Origin: Devosia subaequoris
GTDB taxonomy: Bacteria; Pseudomonadota; Alphaproteobacteria; Rhizobiales; Devosiaceae
Assembly: GCF_014197055.1 (NCBI RefSeq)
Contig: NZ_JACIEW010000007.1
Coordinates: forward strand, 124,001 to 188,000
Reading direction: 5' to 3'
Length of the DNA stretch: 64,000 bases
Shown here: positions 1 through 8,131 of the stretch, in pieces
Layout: each line of letters begins with the position of its first letter
Position numbering within the stretch: the stretch's first letter is position 1
Position numbers and translations under genes: made by a program
Notes under the pieces: model-generated
What the model saw: only the letters and a program-made list of their open reading frames with translations
Told to the model about the DNA's origin: nothing
Database searches by the model: none

Positions 1-196
1 GGCCCACATTGGGCTGATCTTCGGCCAGCACATTCTGAATGATGGCACATTGTTCAAAACTGGCGCCCGGCGGCGTGTCGCAGCTCATCTGCCAGTCGCC
101 ATATTCCGCGCGTACCGTGCCCTGAGCCAGGGTGGGCGCCGCCAGAAATGCCATTGCACATGCACCGATTACACCAAACCGCTTTGCCCAGACCAT
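1..196 (-). CDS. IalB-like secreted protein, C-terminus cut by window edge
   Basis: Partial gene; only the first 65 codons lie in the window. The reading starts MVWAKRFGVIGACAMAFLAA, a signal peptide ending near PTLAQG. The mature part reads GDWQMSCDTPPGASFEQC and continues AIIQNVLAEDQPN, the pattern of the invasion-associated locus B (IalB) family of small periplasmic proteins in Hyphomicrobiales. The ATG at 196 has GGAAG about five bases upstream; an in-frame GTG lies directly before it at 199. IalB proteins are linked to host-cell entry in Bartonella, but homologues are common in free-living relatives, so no virulence role follows. It is divergent from the cox operon. The rest of the gene is outside the window. 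Confidence 0.8.
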   Translation of the reverse strand, partial: MVWAKRFGVIGACAMAFLAAPTLAQGTVRAEYGDWQMSCDTPPGASFEQCAIIQNVLAEDQPNVG

Positions 197-525
197 CACT
201 TCTTCCAACTCTCCCGTCGAATCGACGTTTTGCGCGTGGGGTCAGCCTGTTTCCGACACGCACTCGAAGCTGTCAACCAAACCCCTGCTGTCCGGCCCCT
301 TTTGGGTAGAAACTGCGGCGCACATGAGGCGAGCGGGGCGCCGACCGGCACCAATATGCCGCAGCGTGTACCCCGATGCACAGAATAGACTCGGGGTAAG
401 CAATGTGATTTAGGTCAAGCACGAGTTTTTGCGCTCCGAAGTTGAGTCGGGGCGGCGTTCGCTATGCCGCTATTCAACCAATCCTGCTTCGGTGCACGCC
501 GCCAGAACGTGTCGATAGGGGGTAT
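197..525. other. Gene-free intergenic region between the IalB-like gene and coxB
   Basis: About 330 bases between divergent genes with no convincing coding frame on either strand. It must hold the promoters of both genes. The only clear motif is a FixK/FNR-type dyad at 405-418, listed separately. A possible weak promoter (TTGAGT at about 443, TATGCC 15 bases further) is not strong enough to call. Confidence 0.6.
405..418. promoter_or_regulatory. FixK/FNR-type operator candidate upstream of coxB
   Basis: The sequence GTGAT-TTAG-GTCAA matches the FixK/FnrN consensus TTGA(T/C)-N4-(G/A)TCAA at nine of ten defined positions; only the first base differs. It lies about 108 bases before the coxB start. 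FNR/FixK-type regulators often control terminal oxidase genes in alphaproteobacteria, commonly lowering aa3 oxidase when oxygen is scarce. The direction of regulation here, and whether the IalB-like gene is affected, cannot be read from the sequence. Confidence 0.5.
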
Positions 526-1464
526 ATGGTGACCGGACAGTTCTTCAGGAAGATGGGTGCCGCGATCGCGGCCGCGACGGCTCTGGTGCCGGCTGCGGTA
601 TCAGCCCAGGATGCTGCGGTTTTGACCCAGAATGATGCCGGCGGATACGCTGAGCCGGGCCAGTTCCACCTGCAGGAATCGGTGACGCCGATCATGGACT
701 CCATCGTTGCCTTCCACGATGGCATCCTGATGTGGACCATTGCGCTGATCGTGCTTTTCGTTCTCGCGCTTTTGGTGGTCATCGTGGTGCGGTTCAATGC
801 CAAGGCCAATCCAGTGCCGGCGCGCTTCACCCACAACACGCTGATCGAAGTGATCTGGACGGTCGTGCCGATCCTGATCCTGGTGGTGATTGCCATTCCG
901 TCCTTCGGTGTCTTGTCCGACCAGATGACCGTGCCCGATGGTGAGCGCAAATATTTGGGCGCCAATATCTTCTCGCTCGGCGAGGTCGAGGTTCCGGAAG
1001 CTACCATCACCATCAAGGCTTCCGGTGAGCAGTGGTACTGGAATTACGAATATGTGGATCAGGGCGTTGCCTTTGACTCCAATATTCTTTCCGAAGCAGA
1101 GATTGCCGAGTTCAAACCCGGCCAGCCGCGTCTTCTGGCTGTGAACAACGAGTTGGTCGTGCCTGTCGACACCACCGTGCGCCTGCAGGTGACATCCAGC
1201 CCGACCGGTGTGATCCACGCCTTTGCGGTGCCTTCCTTCGGCATCAAGGTCGACGCTGTTCCGGGTCGCCTCAACGAAACCTGGTTCAACGCGCGCGAAA
1301 CCGGCATCTACTACGGTCAGTGTTCCGAGCTTTGCGGCAAGGACCACGCCTATATGCCGATTGCGGTGCGTGTGGTGAGTGCTGAAGAATACGAAGCCTT
1401 CATCACCGCGTTCGCCGAAAGTCGCAACTATGCCGAAGCAGCGTCGCTGCTTCCGGCTCTCTAA
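526..1464 (+). CDS. coxB: Cytochrome c oxidase (aa3-type) subunit II
   Basis: Takes electrons from cytochrome c through the CuA centre and passes them to heme a in subunit I. The 312-residue protein has a signal peptide (cleavage near AVSA-QDA, about residue 27), two membrane segments (about 67-90 and 108-130), the aromatic run EQWYWNYEY (169-177) and a cupredoxin domain. The CuA ligands are visible as His231, Cys266, Cys270, His274 and Met277, with Glu268 in CSELC. I chose the ATG at 526 because AGGGGG lies a few bases upstream and the signal peptide starts there; an in-frame TTG at 442 would add 28 residues of non-signal-like sequence. First gene of the cox operon, 23 bases before coxA. Confidence 0.96.
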   Translation: MVTGQFFRKMGAAIAAATALVPAAVSAQDAAVLTQNDAGGYAEPGQFHLQESVTPIMDSIVAFHDGILMWTIALIVLFVLALLVVIVVRFNAKANPVPARFTHNTLIEVIWTVVPILILVVIAIPSFGVLSDQMTVPDGERKYLGANIFSLGEVEVPEATITIKASGEQWYWNYEYVDQGVAFDSNILSEAEIAEFKPGQPRLLAVNNELVVPVDTTVRLQVTSSPTGVIHAFAVPSFGIKVDAVPGRLNETWFNARETGIYYGQCSELCGKDHAYMPIAVRVVSAEEYEAFITAFAESRNYAEAASLLPAL

Positions 1465-1487
1465 GCGAAGGGTCAGAGGACAAGACA

Positions 1488-3182
1488 ATGGCAAATACCG
1501 CTAACCTCGAAGCCCATGCCACCGGGCATGACCACGCCAGCCACGACCATCATACCCCCACGGGCTGGCGGCGCTGGGTCTATTCGACCAACCACAAGGA
1601 CATCGGGATCATGTATCTCGTGTTCTCGATCATTGCCGGTGTGATCGGCGGCCTGCTCTCGGGCGCCATGCGCCTGGAGTTGCAGGAGCCGGGCATTCAG
1701 ATCTTCCACGGTCTGGCCGCCATGTCCTACGGTCTTGAGGGTGATGCCGCTCTGGATGCGGGCAAACACATGTTCAACGTGTTTGTATCCGCCCACGCCC
1801 TGATCATGGTGTTCTTCACCGTGATGCCCGCGACCATGGGTGGCTTTGCCAACTATTTTGCGCCGCTGATGGTGGGTGCCCCCGATACAGCCTTCCCCCG
1901 CATCAACAATGTGGCCTTCTGGCTGTTGCCGCCGGCACTGCTGTTGACCGTGATGTCGATGTTCTTCGAAGGCCCGGCCGGCGCGCTTGGCTTTGGTGGC
2001 GGTTGGACGGCTTATCCGCCTCTCTCCACGAGCGGTCATCCGGGTCCTGCAACCGACTTCGTGATCTTCTCGCTGCACGTGGCGGGTGTGAGCTCGATCC
2101 TGGGCGCGATCAACCTGATCACCACGATCCTGAACATGCGTGCCCCGGGCATGACGCTGCACAAGATGCCGCTGTTTGCCTGGTCCGTTCTGGTGACCGC
2201 CTTCCTGCTGCTGCTGGCCCTGCCGGTGCTGGCCGGCGCCATCACCATGATGCTGACCGACCGCAATTTCGGCACGACCTTCTTCAATCCCGATGGCGGT
2301 GGTGATCCGATCCTCTACCAGCACCTGTTCTGGTTCTTCGGTCACCCTGAAGTTTACATCATGATCCTGCCGGGCTTCGGCATTGTCAGCCACATCGTGG
2401 CGACGTTCTCCCGCAAGCCCGTGTTTGGTTACATGGCCATGGCCTACGCCATGGTGGCCATCGGCTTTGTCGGCTTCGTTGTGTGGGCGCACCACATGTA
2501 CACCACCGGCCTGAGCCTCGACGTTCAGCGCTACTTCGTGGCCGCCACCATGGTGATTGCGGTGCCCACGGGCGTGAAGATCTTCTCCTGGATCGCCACC
2601 ATGTGGGGCGGCTCGATTACGTTCCGCATTCCCATGCTCTGGGCCATCGGCTTCATCTTCCTGTTCACCGTTGGTGGTGTGACTGGTGTGGTGCTGGCCA
2701 ATGCCGGTGCCGACCGAGCGCTCCACGACACCTATTACGTGGTTGCCCACTTCCACTACGTGCTTTCGCTCGGTGCCGTGTTCTCGATCTTCGCCGGCTG
2801 GTACTACTGGTACCCTAAGATGTTCGGCTACATGTACAACGAGTTCCTGGGCAAGCTGCACTTCTGGGTCATGTTCGCTGGTGTGAACCTGATCTTCTTC
2901 CCGCAGCACTTCCTGGGTCTGGCGGGCATGCCGCGCCGCTACATCGACTACCCCGATGCCTTCGCGCTGTGGAACCGCGTCTCCTCCATCGGCTACTATG
3001 TGACCTTCGTGGCGATGATCATCTTCTTCTATGCCACTTGGGAAGCCAGCCGGAAGAAGCGTCCTGCCGGTGACAATCCCTGGGGCGATGGCGCGACCAC
3101 GCTGGAATGGACCCTGAGCTCGCCTCCGCCGTTCCACCAGTTCTCGACGCTGCCCAAGATCGAGAGCAAGGACGCGCACTAG
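1488..3182 (+). CDS. coxA: Cytochrome c oxidase (aa3-type) subunit I
   Basis: Catalytic heme-copper subunit, 564 residues, 12 or more membrane segments. All expected active-site residues are present: His103 and His423 (heme a), His421 (heme a3), His286 with Tyr290 in HPEVY (cross-linked CuB ligand pair), and His335/His336 (CuB). The K-channel lysine is Lys364 in TGVKIFSW, and D-channel residues Asn122, Asp133 and Asn140 are visible in the GGFANY and [11 protein letters not shown] segments. This is therefore a type A1 proton-pumping oxidase by motif. The N-terminal tail before the first helix is histidine-rich ([13 protein letters not shown], residues 10-22), which is unusual. It sits between coxB and ctaB. 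Confidence 0.97.
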   Translation: MANTANLEAHATGHDHASHDHHTPTGWRRWVYSTNHKDIGIMYLVFSIIAGVIGGLLSGAMRLELQEPGIQIFHGLAAMSYGLEGDAALDAGKHMFNVFVSAHALIMVFFTVMPATMGGFANYFAPLMVGAPDTAFPRINNVAFWLLPPALLLTVMSMFFEGPAGALGFGGGWTAYPPLSTSGHPGPATDFVIFSLHVAGVSSILGAINLITTILNMRAPGMTLHKMPLFAWSVLVTAFLLLLALPVLAGAITMMLTDRNFGTTFFNPDGGGDPILYQHLFWFFGHPEVYIMILPGFGIVSHIVATFSRKPVFGYMAMAYAMVAIGFVGFVVWAHHMYTTGLSLDVQRYFVAATMVIAVPTGVKIFSWIATMWGGSITFRIPMLWAIGFIFLFTVGGVTGVVLANAGADRALHDTYYVVAHFHYVLSLGAVFSIFAGWYYWYPKMFGYMYNEFLGKLHFWVMFAGVNLIFFPQHFLGLAGMPRRYIDYPDAFALWNRVSSIGYYVTFVAMIIFFYATWEASRKKRPAGDNPWGDGATTLEWTLSSPPPFHQFSTLPKIESKDAH

Positions 3183-3205
3183 GCGCTCCGGACTGACGCC
3201 AATTG

Positions 3206-3230
3206 CGGATCGCGCCTCCGGTGCGATCCG
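3206..3230 (+). other. Hairpin between coxA and ctaB
   Basis: A perfect 8-base-pair stem, CGGATCGC paired with GCGATCCG around a 9-base loop, lies in the 66-base gap between coxA and ctaB. It is not followed by a T-run, so it is not a standard terminator. A plausible role is mRNA processing or stabilisation that keeps coxBA mRNA above that of the assembly genes; this is inference. Confidence 0.45.
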
Positions 3231-3248
3231 TTCACCAAGGAAAGACCT

Positions 3249-4178
3249 GTGGCCTATATCGACAACAGCAGTGATGTACCCGCCGTCGCCGGCGGTGCGC
3301 GCGTCGAGGATTACCTCGCGCTGCTGAAGCCACGCGTCATGTCGCTGGTGGTGTTCACCGCACTGGTGGGCATGCTGGTCGCGCCCGGCGGGGTTAATCC
3401 ATTTGTAGGCCTTGTCGCCATCGTCTGCATTGCCATTGGGGCAGGGGCCTCGGGTGCCCTCAACATGTGGTATGACGCTGATATCGACGCCGTGATGAGC
3501 CGTACCCAGAACCGCCCGATTCCGGCCGGCCGCATGACCGGCGGCGAAGCACTGGCCTTTGGCCTGATCCTTTCAGTATTCTCGGTAACTCTGCTGGGCC
3601 TGGCGACCAATTGGGTTGCCGGCGGTTTTCTTGCCTTCACCATTTTCTTCTATGCCGTGATCTACACGATGTGGCTCAAGCGCTCGACGCCGCAGAACAT
3701 CGTCATTGGTGGCGCCGCGGGGGCCTTTCCGCCAATGGTCGGCTGGGCCGCGGTTACCGGCACGCTGAGCTGGGAGAGCTTTGCGCTCTTTCTCATCATT
3801 TTCCTCTGGACCCCGCCGCATTTCTGGGCGCTGGCGCTCTACAAGCAGGGCGATTATGGCGCCGCAGGCATCCCCATGATGCCAAATGTCGCTGGCGAAA
3901 AGTCCACCAAGTGGCAGATTTTTGGTTATTCCATCGCTCTGGCCGCCTCCAGCGTCCTGCCAAACCTGCTCGGTTTTTCGGGCTGGATCTACGGCGCGGT
4001 GGCGACTGTTTCCGGTCTGAGCTTTATCTGGCTGACGCTGCGACTGCTCCGCGCACCTGACAATGTCACCATGCGCCGCACTGCCCGAACCGTGTTCACC
4101 TTTTCCCTGAGCTACCTCTTCGTGCTGTTCCTGGCGCTGCTGACTGACAATATCGCCCTGCGGCTGGGAGTAATCTGA
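3249..4178 (+). CDS. ctaB: Protoheme IX farnesyltransferase (heme o synthase)
   Basis: Attaches a farnesyl group to heme b to make heme o, the precursor of heme a for the oxidase encoded upstream. 309 residues, polytopic, of the UbiA prenyltransferase superfamily. The Mg/prenyl-diphosphate motif is at 72-80 (Asn72, Asp76, Asp80 in NMWYDADID), followed by [12 protein letters not shown]; the second conserved loop is [20 protein letters not shown]. The start is a GTG at 3249 with AAGGAAAG just upstream. Its place inside the cox operon supports the assignment over other UbiA-type enzymes. Confidence 0.95.
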   Translation: MAYIDNSSDVPAVAGGARVEDYLALLKPRVMSLVVFTALVGMLVAPGGVNPFVGLVAIVCIAIGAGASGALNMWYDADIDAVMSRTQNRPIPAGRMTGGEALAFGLILSVFSVTLLGLATNWVAGGFLAFTIFFYAVIYTMWLKRSTPQNIVIGGAAGAFPPMVGWAAVTGTLSWESFALFLIIFLWTPPHFWALALYKQGDYGAAGIPMMPNVAGEKSTKWQIFGYSIALAASSVLPNLLGFSGWIYGAVATVSGLSFIWLTLRLLRAPDNVTMRRTARTVFTFSLSYLFVLFLALLTDNIALRLGVI

Positions 4179-4180
4179 TC

Positions 4181-4366
4181 ATGGCTGAACAAACTGGATC
4201 CAAGCTCGCCCCCAATGGCATGACCGCCGAGCAGGAAGCAGCCTTCCGCAAGCAGCGTCGCCGCCGCTCGCTGGCCCTGGCCGGCGCCCTGGCCCTGTTT
4301 GCGCTGACCTTTTATGTGCTGACCGTCATCAAGATGGGTCCGGCACTGTTCGACCGGGGAATGTGA
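4181..4366 (+). CDS. Small single-span membrane protein of the cox operon (CoxF-like)
   Basis: A 61-residue protein with a basic stretch (KQRRRR, about 24-29) followed by one membrane helix (about 30-50). Short single-span proteins occupy this place, between ctaB and ctaG, in many Hyphomicrobiales cox operons and are named CoxF or hypothetical cytochrome oxidase proteins. The function is not established; a role in assembly or stability of the oxidase is inferred only from position. The start is 2 bases after the ctaB stop, and its stop codon TGA shares one base with the ctaG ATG (TGATG), suggesting translational coupling. Confidence 0.8.
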   Translation: MAEQTGSKLAPNGMTAEQEAAFRKQRRRRSLALAGALALFALTFYVLTVIKMGPALFDRGM

Positions 4367-4932
4367 TGGCCGATACGACCGCGTCCTATCATCATGCAGA
4401 CCCGGACAAGCGCAACAAGCGCGTGGCCGTCATGCTGGCCGGCGTGGCGGCGGGCATGGTGGGACTGGCTTTCGCTTCGGTGCCGCTCTACCAGATATTC
4501 TGCCAGGTTACCGGCTTTGGCGGGACCACCCAGGTGGCCTCGGATAACCCCAAGGGCGTGATCGCCCGCGACATGAAGGTGCGGTTCGACGTCAATATCG
4601 ATCACGCGCTGAATTGGACCGTGACCCCGGCAGCGCCGATTACCGACCAGATCGGACGCGTCGATACGGTCAACTACATCGCCACCAACCATTCCGACAA
4701 ACCGGTCACCGGACAGGCGATTTTCAATGTGGTGCCCGAAAAAGCGGGCTACTACTTCAACAAGATCGAGTGCTTCTGCTTCACCGAACAGACGCTTCAG
4801 CCCGGTGAAACGGTGGAAATGCCCATCGTGTTTTTCGTCGATCCTGATATCGATGAAAACCGCGAACTCGACACCATCAAAGAGATCACACTCTCTTATA
4901 CGTTCTACGCTTCAGACAGTGAGGGAAGCTGA
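4366..4932 (+). CDS. ctaG: Cytochrome c oxidase assembly protein CtaG/Cox11
   Basis: Membrane-anchored copper chaperone that inserts CuB into subunit I. 188 residues with one N-terminal membrane helix (about 20-40) and a periplasmic immunoglobulin-like domain. The copper-binding CFCF motif is at Cys136/Cys138 (IECFCFTEQTL), and the conserved cysteine after the helix is Cys46. The ATG at 4366 overlaps the stop of the preceding small gene and has GGGGA five bases upstream; a GTG at 4363 is an alternative start that would add one residue. It ends 2 bases before ctaE. Confidence 0.95.
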   Translation: MADTTASYHHADPDKRNKRVAVMLAGVAAGMVGLAFASVPLYQIFCQVTGFGGTTQVASDNPKGVIARDMKVRFDVNIDHALNWTVTPAAPITDQIGRVDTVNYIATNHSDKPVTGQAIFNVVPEKAGYYFNKIECFCFTEQTLQPGETVEMPIVFFVDPDIDENRELDTIKEITLSYTFYASDSEGS

Positions 4933-4934
4933 CC

Positions 4935-5771
4935 ATGGCTGCCATTGAGAAGAACCATGACTATCACATGGTCGAACCCAGCCCCTGGCCGTTCGTAATT
5001 TCGATCTCGGTCTTCGTGATGATGATCGGTGCCATCGCCTGGATGCAGGACTGGACACCGTGGCTGTTCTTCATCGGCCTGGCCGGCGTGCTCTACACCT
5101 TCTACGCCTGGTGGGCAGACGTGGTGAAGGAAGCCAATAACGGCGTCGACCACACCCCGGTCGTACAGATGCACCACCGCTATGGCATGATGCTGTTCAT
5201 CGCCTCGGAAGTCATGTTCTTCGTGGCCTGGTTCTGGGCTTATTTCGACGGCTTCTTCCGTCTCGATGACATCGAGCAATATGCCCGCGTTGCCGCCACT
5301 GGTGGGCACTGGCCCCCGATGGGTGTGGAACTGTTCGACCCGTTCCACCTGCCGCTGTTCAATACGCTGATCCTGCTCACTTCAGGTACCACCGTTACCT
5401 GGGCGCACCATGCGCTGCTAGAGAATGACCGCAAGGGCCTGCGCTGGGGCCTCGTGCTGACCGTTGCCTTGGGCATTCTGTTTTCCTTCGTGCAGTATCT
5501 CGAATACAGCCACGCCGCCTTCTCGTTCTCGGGCAACTACTACGGCGCGACCTTCTTCATGGCGACCGGCTTCCACGGCTTCCACGTGCTGATCGGGACG
5601 GTCTTCCTGGCCGTCTGCCTGATCCGCGCCGAAATGGGCCAATTTACCCCAGAACGTCACCTCGGCTTCGAATTCGCCGCCTGGTACTGGCACTTTGTGG
5701 ACGTGGTCTGGCTGTTCCTGTTCGCCTCCGTCTATGTCTGGGGCGCCTGGGGCGTTGCCCTGAGCCACTAG
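4935..5771 (+). CDS. ctaE: Cytochrome c oxidase subunit III
   Basis: Structural membrane subunit of the aa3 oxidase; it supports proton uptake and stability of subunit I rather than carrying cofactors. 278 residues, polytopic. Family features seen include the N-terminal HDYHMVEPSPWP, the glutamate motif SEVMFFVAWFWAYF and the C-terminal AAWYWHFVDVVWLFLF. Start ATG at 4935 with GAGGGAAG upstream, 2 bases after the ctaG stop. It is the last structural gene of the operon and is followed by a terminator-like hairpin before SURF1. Confidence 0.96.
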   Translation: MAAIEKNHDYHMVEPSPWPFVISISVFVMMIGAIAWMQDWTPWLFFIGLAGVLYTFYAWWADVVKEANNGVDHTPVVQMHHRYGMMLFIASEVMFFVAWFWAYFDGFFRLDDIEQYARVAATGGHWPPMGVELFDPFHLPLFNTLILLTSGTTVTWAHHALLENDRKGLRWGLVLTVALGILFSFVQYLEYSHAAFSFSGNYYGATFFMATGFHGFHVLIGTVFLAVCLIRAEMGQFTPERHLGFEFAAWYWHFVDVVWLFLFASVYVWGAWGVALSH

Positions 5772-5792
5772 GGCCCGTCGTATGATGACAAA

Positions 5793-5823
5793 GGGGCGCG
5801 GCATGGCTGCGCCCTTTTTCTTT
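5793..5823 (+). terminator. Rho-independent terminator candidate after ctaE
   Basis: GGGCGC (5794-5799) pairs with GCGCCC (5809-5814) and is followed by TTTTTCTTT. It lies between ctaE and the SURF1 gene, so it may partly separate the assembly gene from the structural cox genes. Confidence 0.6.
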
Positions 5824-5834
5824 GGAGACCCGCA

Positions 5835-6617
5835 ATGAGCAAAGCTGAAGCGACGCGCCGACCGGGGCTACGCGGGACCGATTGGCTGTTTACCGCGCTG
5901 ATGCTGGTGCTGGCTGTTATCTGCCTGTTCCTGGGCAATTGGCAGATGGCGCGGTTGTCCGAGAAGGAAGCCCTTGTGGCCGCGGTCGACCAGCGGCTGA
6001 CCTCCGAACCGGTCCCTGCGCCGGAAGCCGCAGAGTGGCCGGTTCTGGATATGGAGCAGTGGAATTTCCAACCCGTCACTCTTACTGGCAGCTATCGCTA
6101 CACGCAAACGGTGACGGTGTTCACCAGCCTCGCCAATGCGCGCGGCCGCTTTTCCGGACCTGGCTATTGGGTGGTCACGCCCTTCGAACTGGACACAGGT
6201 GGGACGGTCTTCGTCAATCGCGGCTTCGTGCCCCAGGAATTCCAAGAGCAGGCCGCCTTGGGCGACCTGCATGGCGACGATCCGGGCAGCGTGACTATCG
6301 CGGGCCTGTTCCGGCCCGGCGAGGCTGTCGGCTTCATGGCGCCGGAGCCCAACATGTCCGACCGCATCGAATGGATGCGCAATCCAGAGCGGCTGGCGGC
6401 CATGGTCGATCCCGCCCTGGCCCCGATCGCCCCCTACTATGTTGATTTGCTGGCCGCCGGCGCGGGCGATCTTCCCCAGGGTGGGGAGACTGTCGTGAGC
6501 TTTACCAATAATCATTTCGGCTATGCGCTGACCTGGTACGGTTTTGCCATTGTCGCGATTGTGATGCTCGGTTTCTGGCTGTGGCGGCAACGTCGAACGC
6601 CGGACCGTCCCGCTTGA
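5835..6617 (+). CDS. SURF1-family cytochrome oxidase assembly protein
   Basis: SURF1 proteins help deliver heme a into subunit I. The 260-residue protein has the family architecture: an N-terminal membrane helix (about 15-36), a large periplasmic domain with NWQMARLSEKEAL near its start and FVNRGFVP in the middle, and a C-terminal membrane helix (about 232-252) ending in WRQRR. The start ATG at 5835 has GGAG upstream. It lies 63 bases downstream of ctaE across a terminator-like hairpin. The DUF983 gene often found next to it in relatives is absent here. Confidence 0.92.
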   Translation: MSKAEATRRPGLRGTDWLFTALMLVLAVICLFLGNWQMARLSEKEALVAAVDQRLTSEPVPAPEAAEWPVLDMEQWNFQPVTLTGSYRYTQTVTVFTSLANARGRFSGPGYWVVTPFELDTGGTVFVNRGFVPQEFQEQAALGDLHGDDPGSVTIAGLFRPGEAVGFMAPEPNMSDRIEWMRNPERLAAMVDPALAPIAPYYVDLLAAGAGDLPQGGETVVSFTNNHFGYALTWYGFAIVAIVMLGFWLWRQRRTPDRPA

Positions 6618-6689
6618 TGCCGGCCAAACCTTGCAGCTACGGTCTGGTTTGACTAGGTTGCGACAATTCTAGAAGGGCTCTTCCCCCCG

Positions 6690-8081
6690 ATGCAGTTTGT
6701 TTCCACGCGCGGCCAAGCGCCGGCGCTCGGCTTCTCCGACGCAGTTCTTGCCGGTCTTGCCGCTGATGGCGGCCTTTATGTTCCGGCTAGCTGGCCCCAG
6801 ATCGGCGCCGATGAGATCGCCGATTTTGCCGGTAAGCCCTATGCCGACGTCGCCTATGCTGTCATCTCGCGCTTTACTGGCGACGAAATTCCGGCCGACA
6901 AACTCAAGGCCATCATCGACGCCGCCTATGCCAGCTTTCGCCATCCTTCGGTTGCGCCGCTGGTCGAATTGGAACCCGGTCATTTCGTGCTTGAGCTGTT
7001 CCATGGGCCGACGCTGGCCTTCAAGGACGTGGCTATGCAGTTCCTCAGCCGGGTGATGGACCACATCCTGGCCGAACGGGGGCTGCGCGCCACTATTGTT
7101 GGGGCCACTTCGGGCGATACTGGTTCGGCCGCCATCGAGGCCTTCCGCGGGCGCGACACCACCGACATCTTCATCCTGCACCCCAAGGGGCGCACCTCTG
7201 AGGTGCAGCGCCGGCAGATGACCACGGTGCTGGACGACAATGTCCACAATATTGCGCTCGAGGGCACGTTTGACGACTGCCAGGACGCGGTAAAGGCCAT
7301 GTTCAACAATCACGCCTTCCGCGACCGGGTGCGCCTGTCCGGCGTCAATTCGATCAACTGGGGCCGGATCGTCGCGCAGATCGTCTATTATTTCACGGCG
7401 GCCGTTTCCCTTGGCGCGCCGCAGCGCAAGGTCAGCTTCACCGTCCCAACCGGCAATTTCGGCGACATTTTTGCTGGCTATTGCGCACGGCAGATGGGGT
7501 TGCCGATCGAGAAGCTGGTGATTGCCACCAACGCCAATGATATCCTGAAACGCACGCTCGACAGCGGGCGCTACGAGATGGCAGGCGTTGCGCCCACCAT
7601 CAGCCCTTCGATGGATATCCAGATCTCGTCCAATTTCGAGCGCCTGCTGTTTGAAAGCGTGGGGCGCGAAGCAGATCAGGTGAATCGCATGATGGCCGGG
7701 CTCAAGCAGTCGCGCGGCTTCGATCTGCCCGAAACGGCTCTTGCCGCCATTCGCCGCGACTTTGCCGCCGGCAAGACTGACGAGATCGCAACCCGCAAGG
7801 TGATTGCTGACACCCATAAGGCTTCGGCCTATCTGCTCGATCCGCATACGGCGGTCGGAGTCGGGGTAGCGCGCGATCAGGCGCAAAGCCAAGTTCCCAT
7901 GATCACGCTGGCAACAGCGCATCCGGCCAAGTTTCCCGCCGCGGTAGCTGAGGCATCGGGCATCGAGCCTGCTCTGCCCGACTGGCTGGGCGATCTCTAC
8001 GAACGGCCCGAACGGGTCACGGTGCTGGACAATGACCAGCGCCAGATTGAAGACTTCATCGCGGCCCGCAGCCGCGCCTGA
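6690..8081 (+). CDS. thrC: Threonine synthase
   Basis: PLP-dependent enzyme making threonine from O-phosphohomoserine; cytoplasmic. 463 residues, the length of the longer class found in proteobacteria. The N-terminus reads MQFVSTRGQAPALGFSDAVL, the PLP lysine is Lys112 in GPTLAFKDVAMQFL, and the phosphate-cup motif GATSGDTGSAAIEAF follows. PTGNFGDIFAGY is also typical. Followed 50 bases later by an M16 peptidase gene, a common pairing in Hyphomicrobiales. Confidence 0.96.
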   Translation: MQFVSTRGQAPALGFSDAVLAGLAADGGLYVPASWPQIGADEIADFAGKPYADVAYAVISRFTGDEIPADKLKAIIDAAYASFRHPSVAPLVELEPGHFVLELFHGPTLAFKDVAMQFLSRVMDHILAERGLRATIVGATSGDTGSAAIEAFRGRDTTDIFILHPKGRTSEVQRRQMTTVLDDNVHNIALEGTFDDCQDAVKAMFNNHAFRDRVRLSGVNSINWGRIVAQIVYYFTAAVSLGAPQRKVSFTVPTGNFGDIFAGYCARQMGLPIEKLVIATNANDILKRTLDSGRYEMAGVAPTISPSMDIQISSNFERLLFESVGREADQVNRMMAGLKQSRGFDLPETALAAIRRDFAAGKTDEIATRKVIADTHKASAYLLDPHTAVGVGVARDQAQSQVPMITLATAHPAKFPAAVAEASGIEPALPDWLGDLYERPERVTVLDNDQRQIEDFIAARSRA

Positions 8082-8131
8082 ACGACACGGAAGAGCCGCG
8101 GTCGTTTGGCCGCCGGTTCAGGAGGACCAGT

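Noticed and set aside
1473-3179. A long open frame (568 codons) on the minus strand opposite coxA, rich in His, Gly and Gln.
   Set aside because: It mirrors coxA exactly, has the odd composition typical of antisense frames in high-GC genes, and has no recognisable domain. coxA is certain.
6669-7922. Minus-strand open frame of 417 codons opposite thrC.
   Set aside because: Antisense shadow of a certain gene; no ribosome site or domain.
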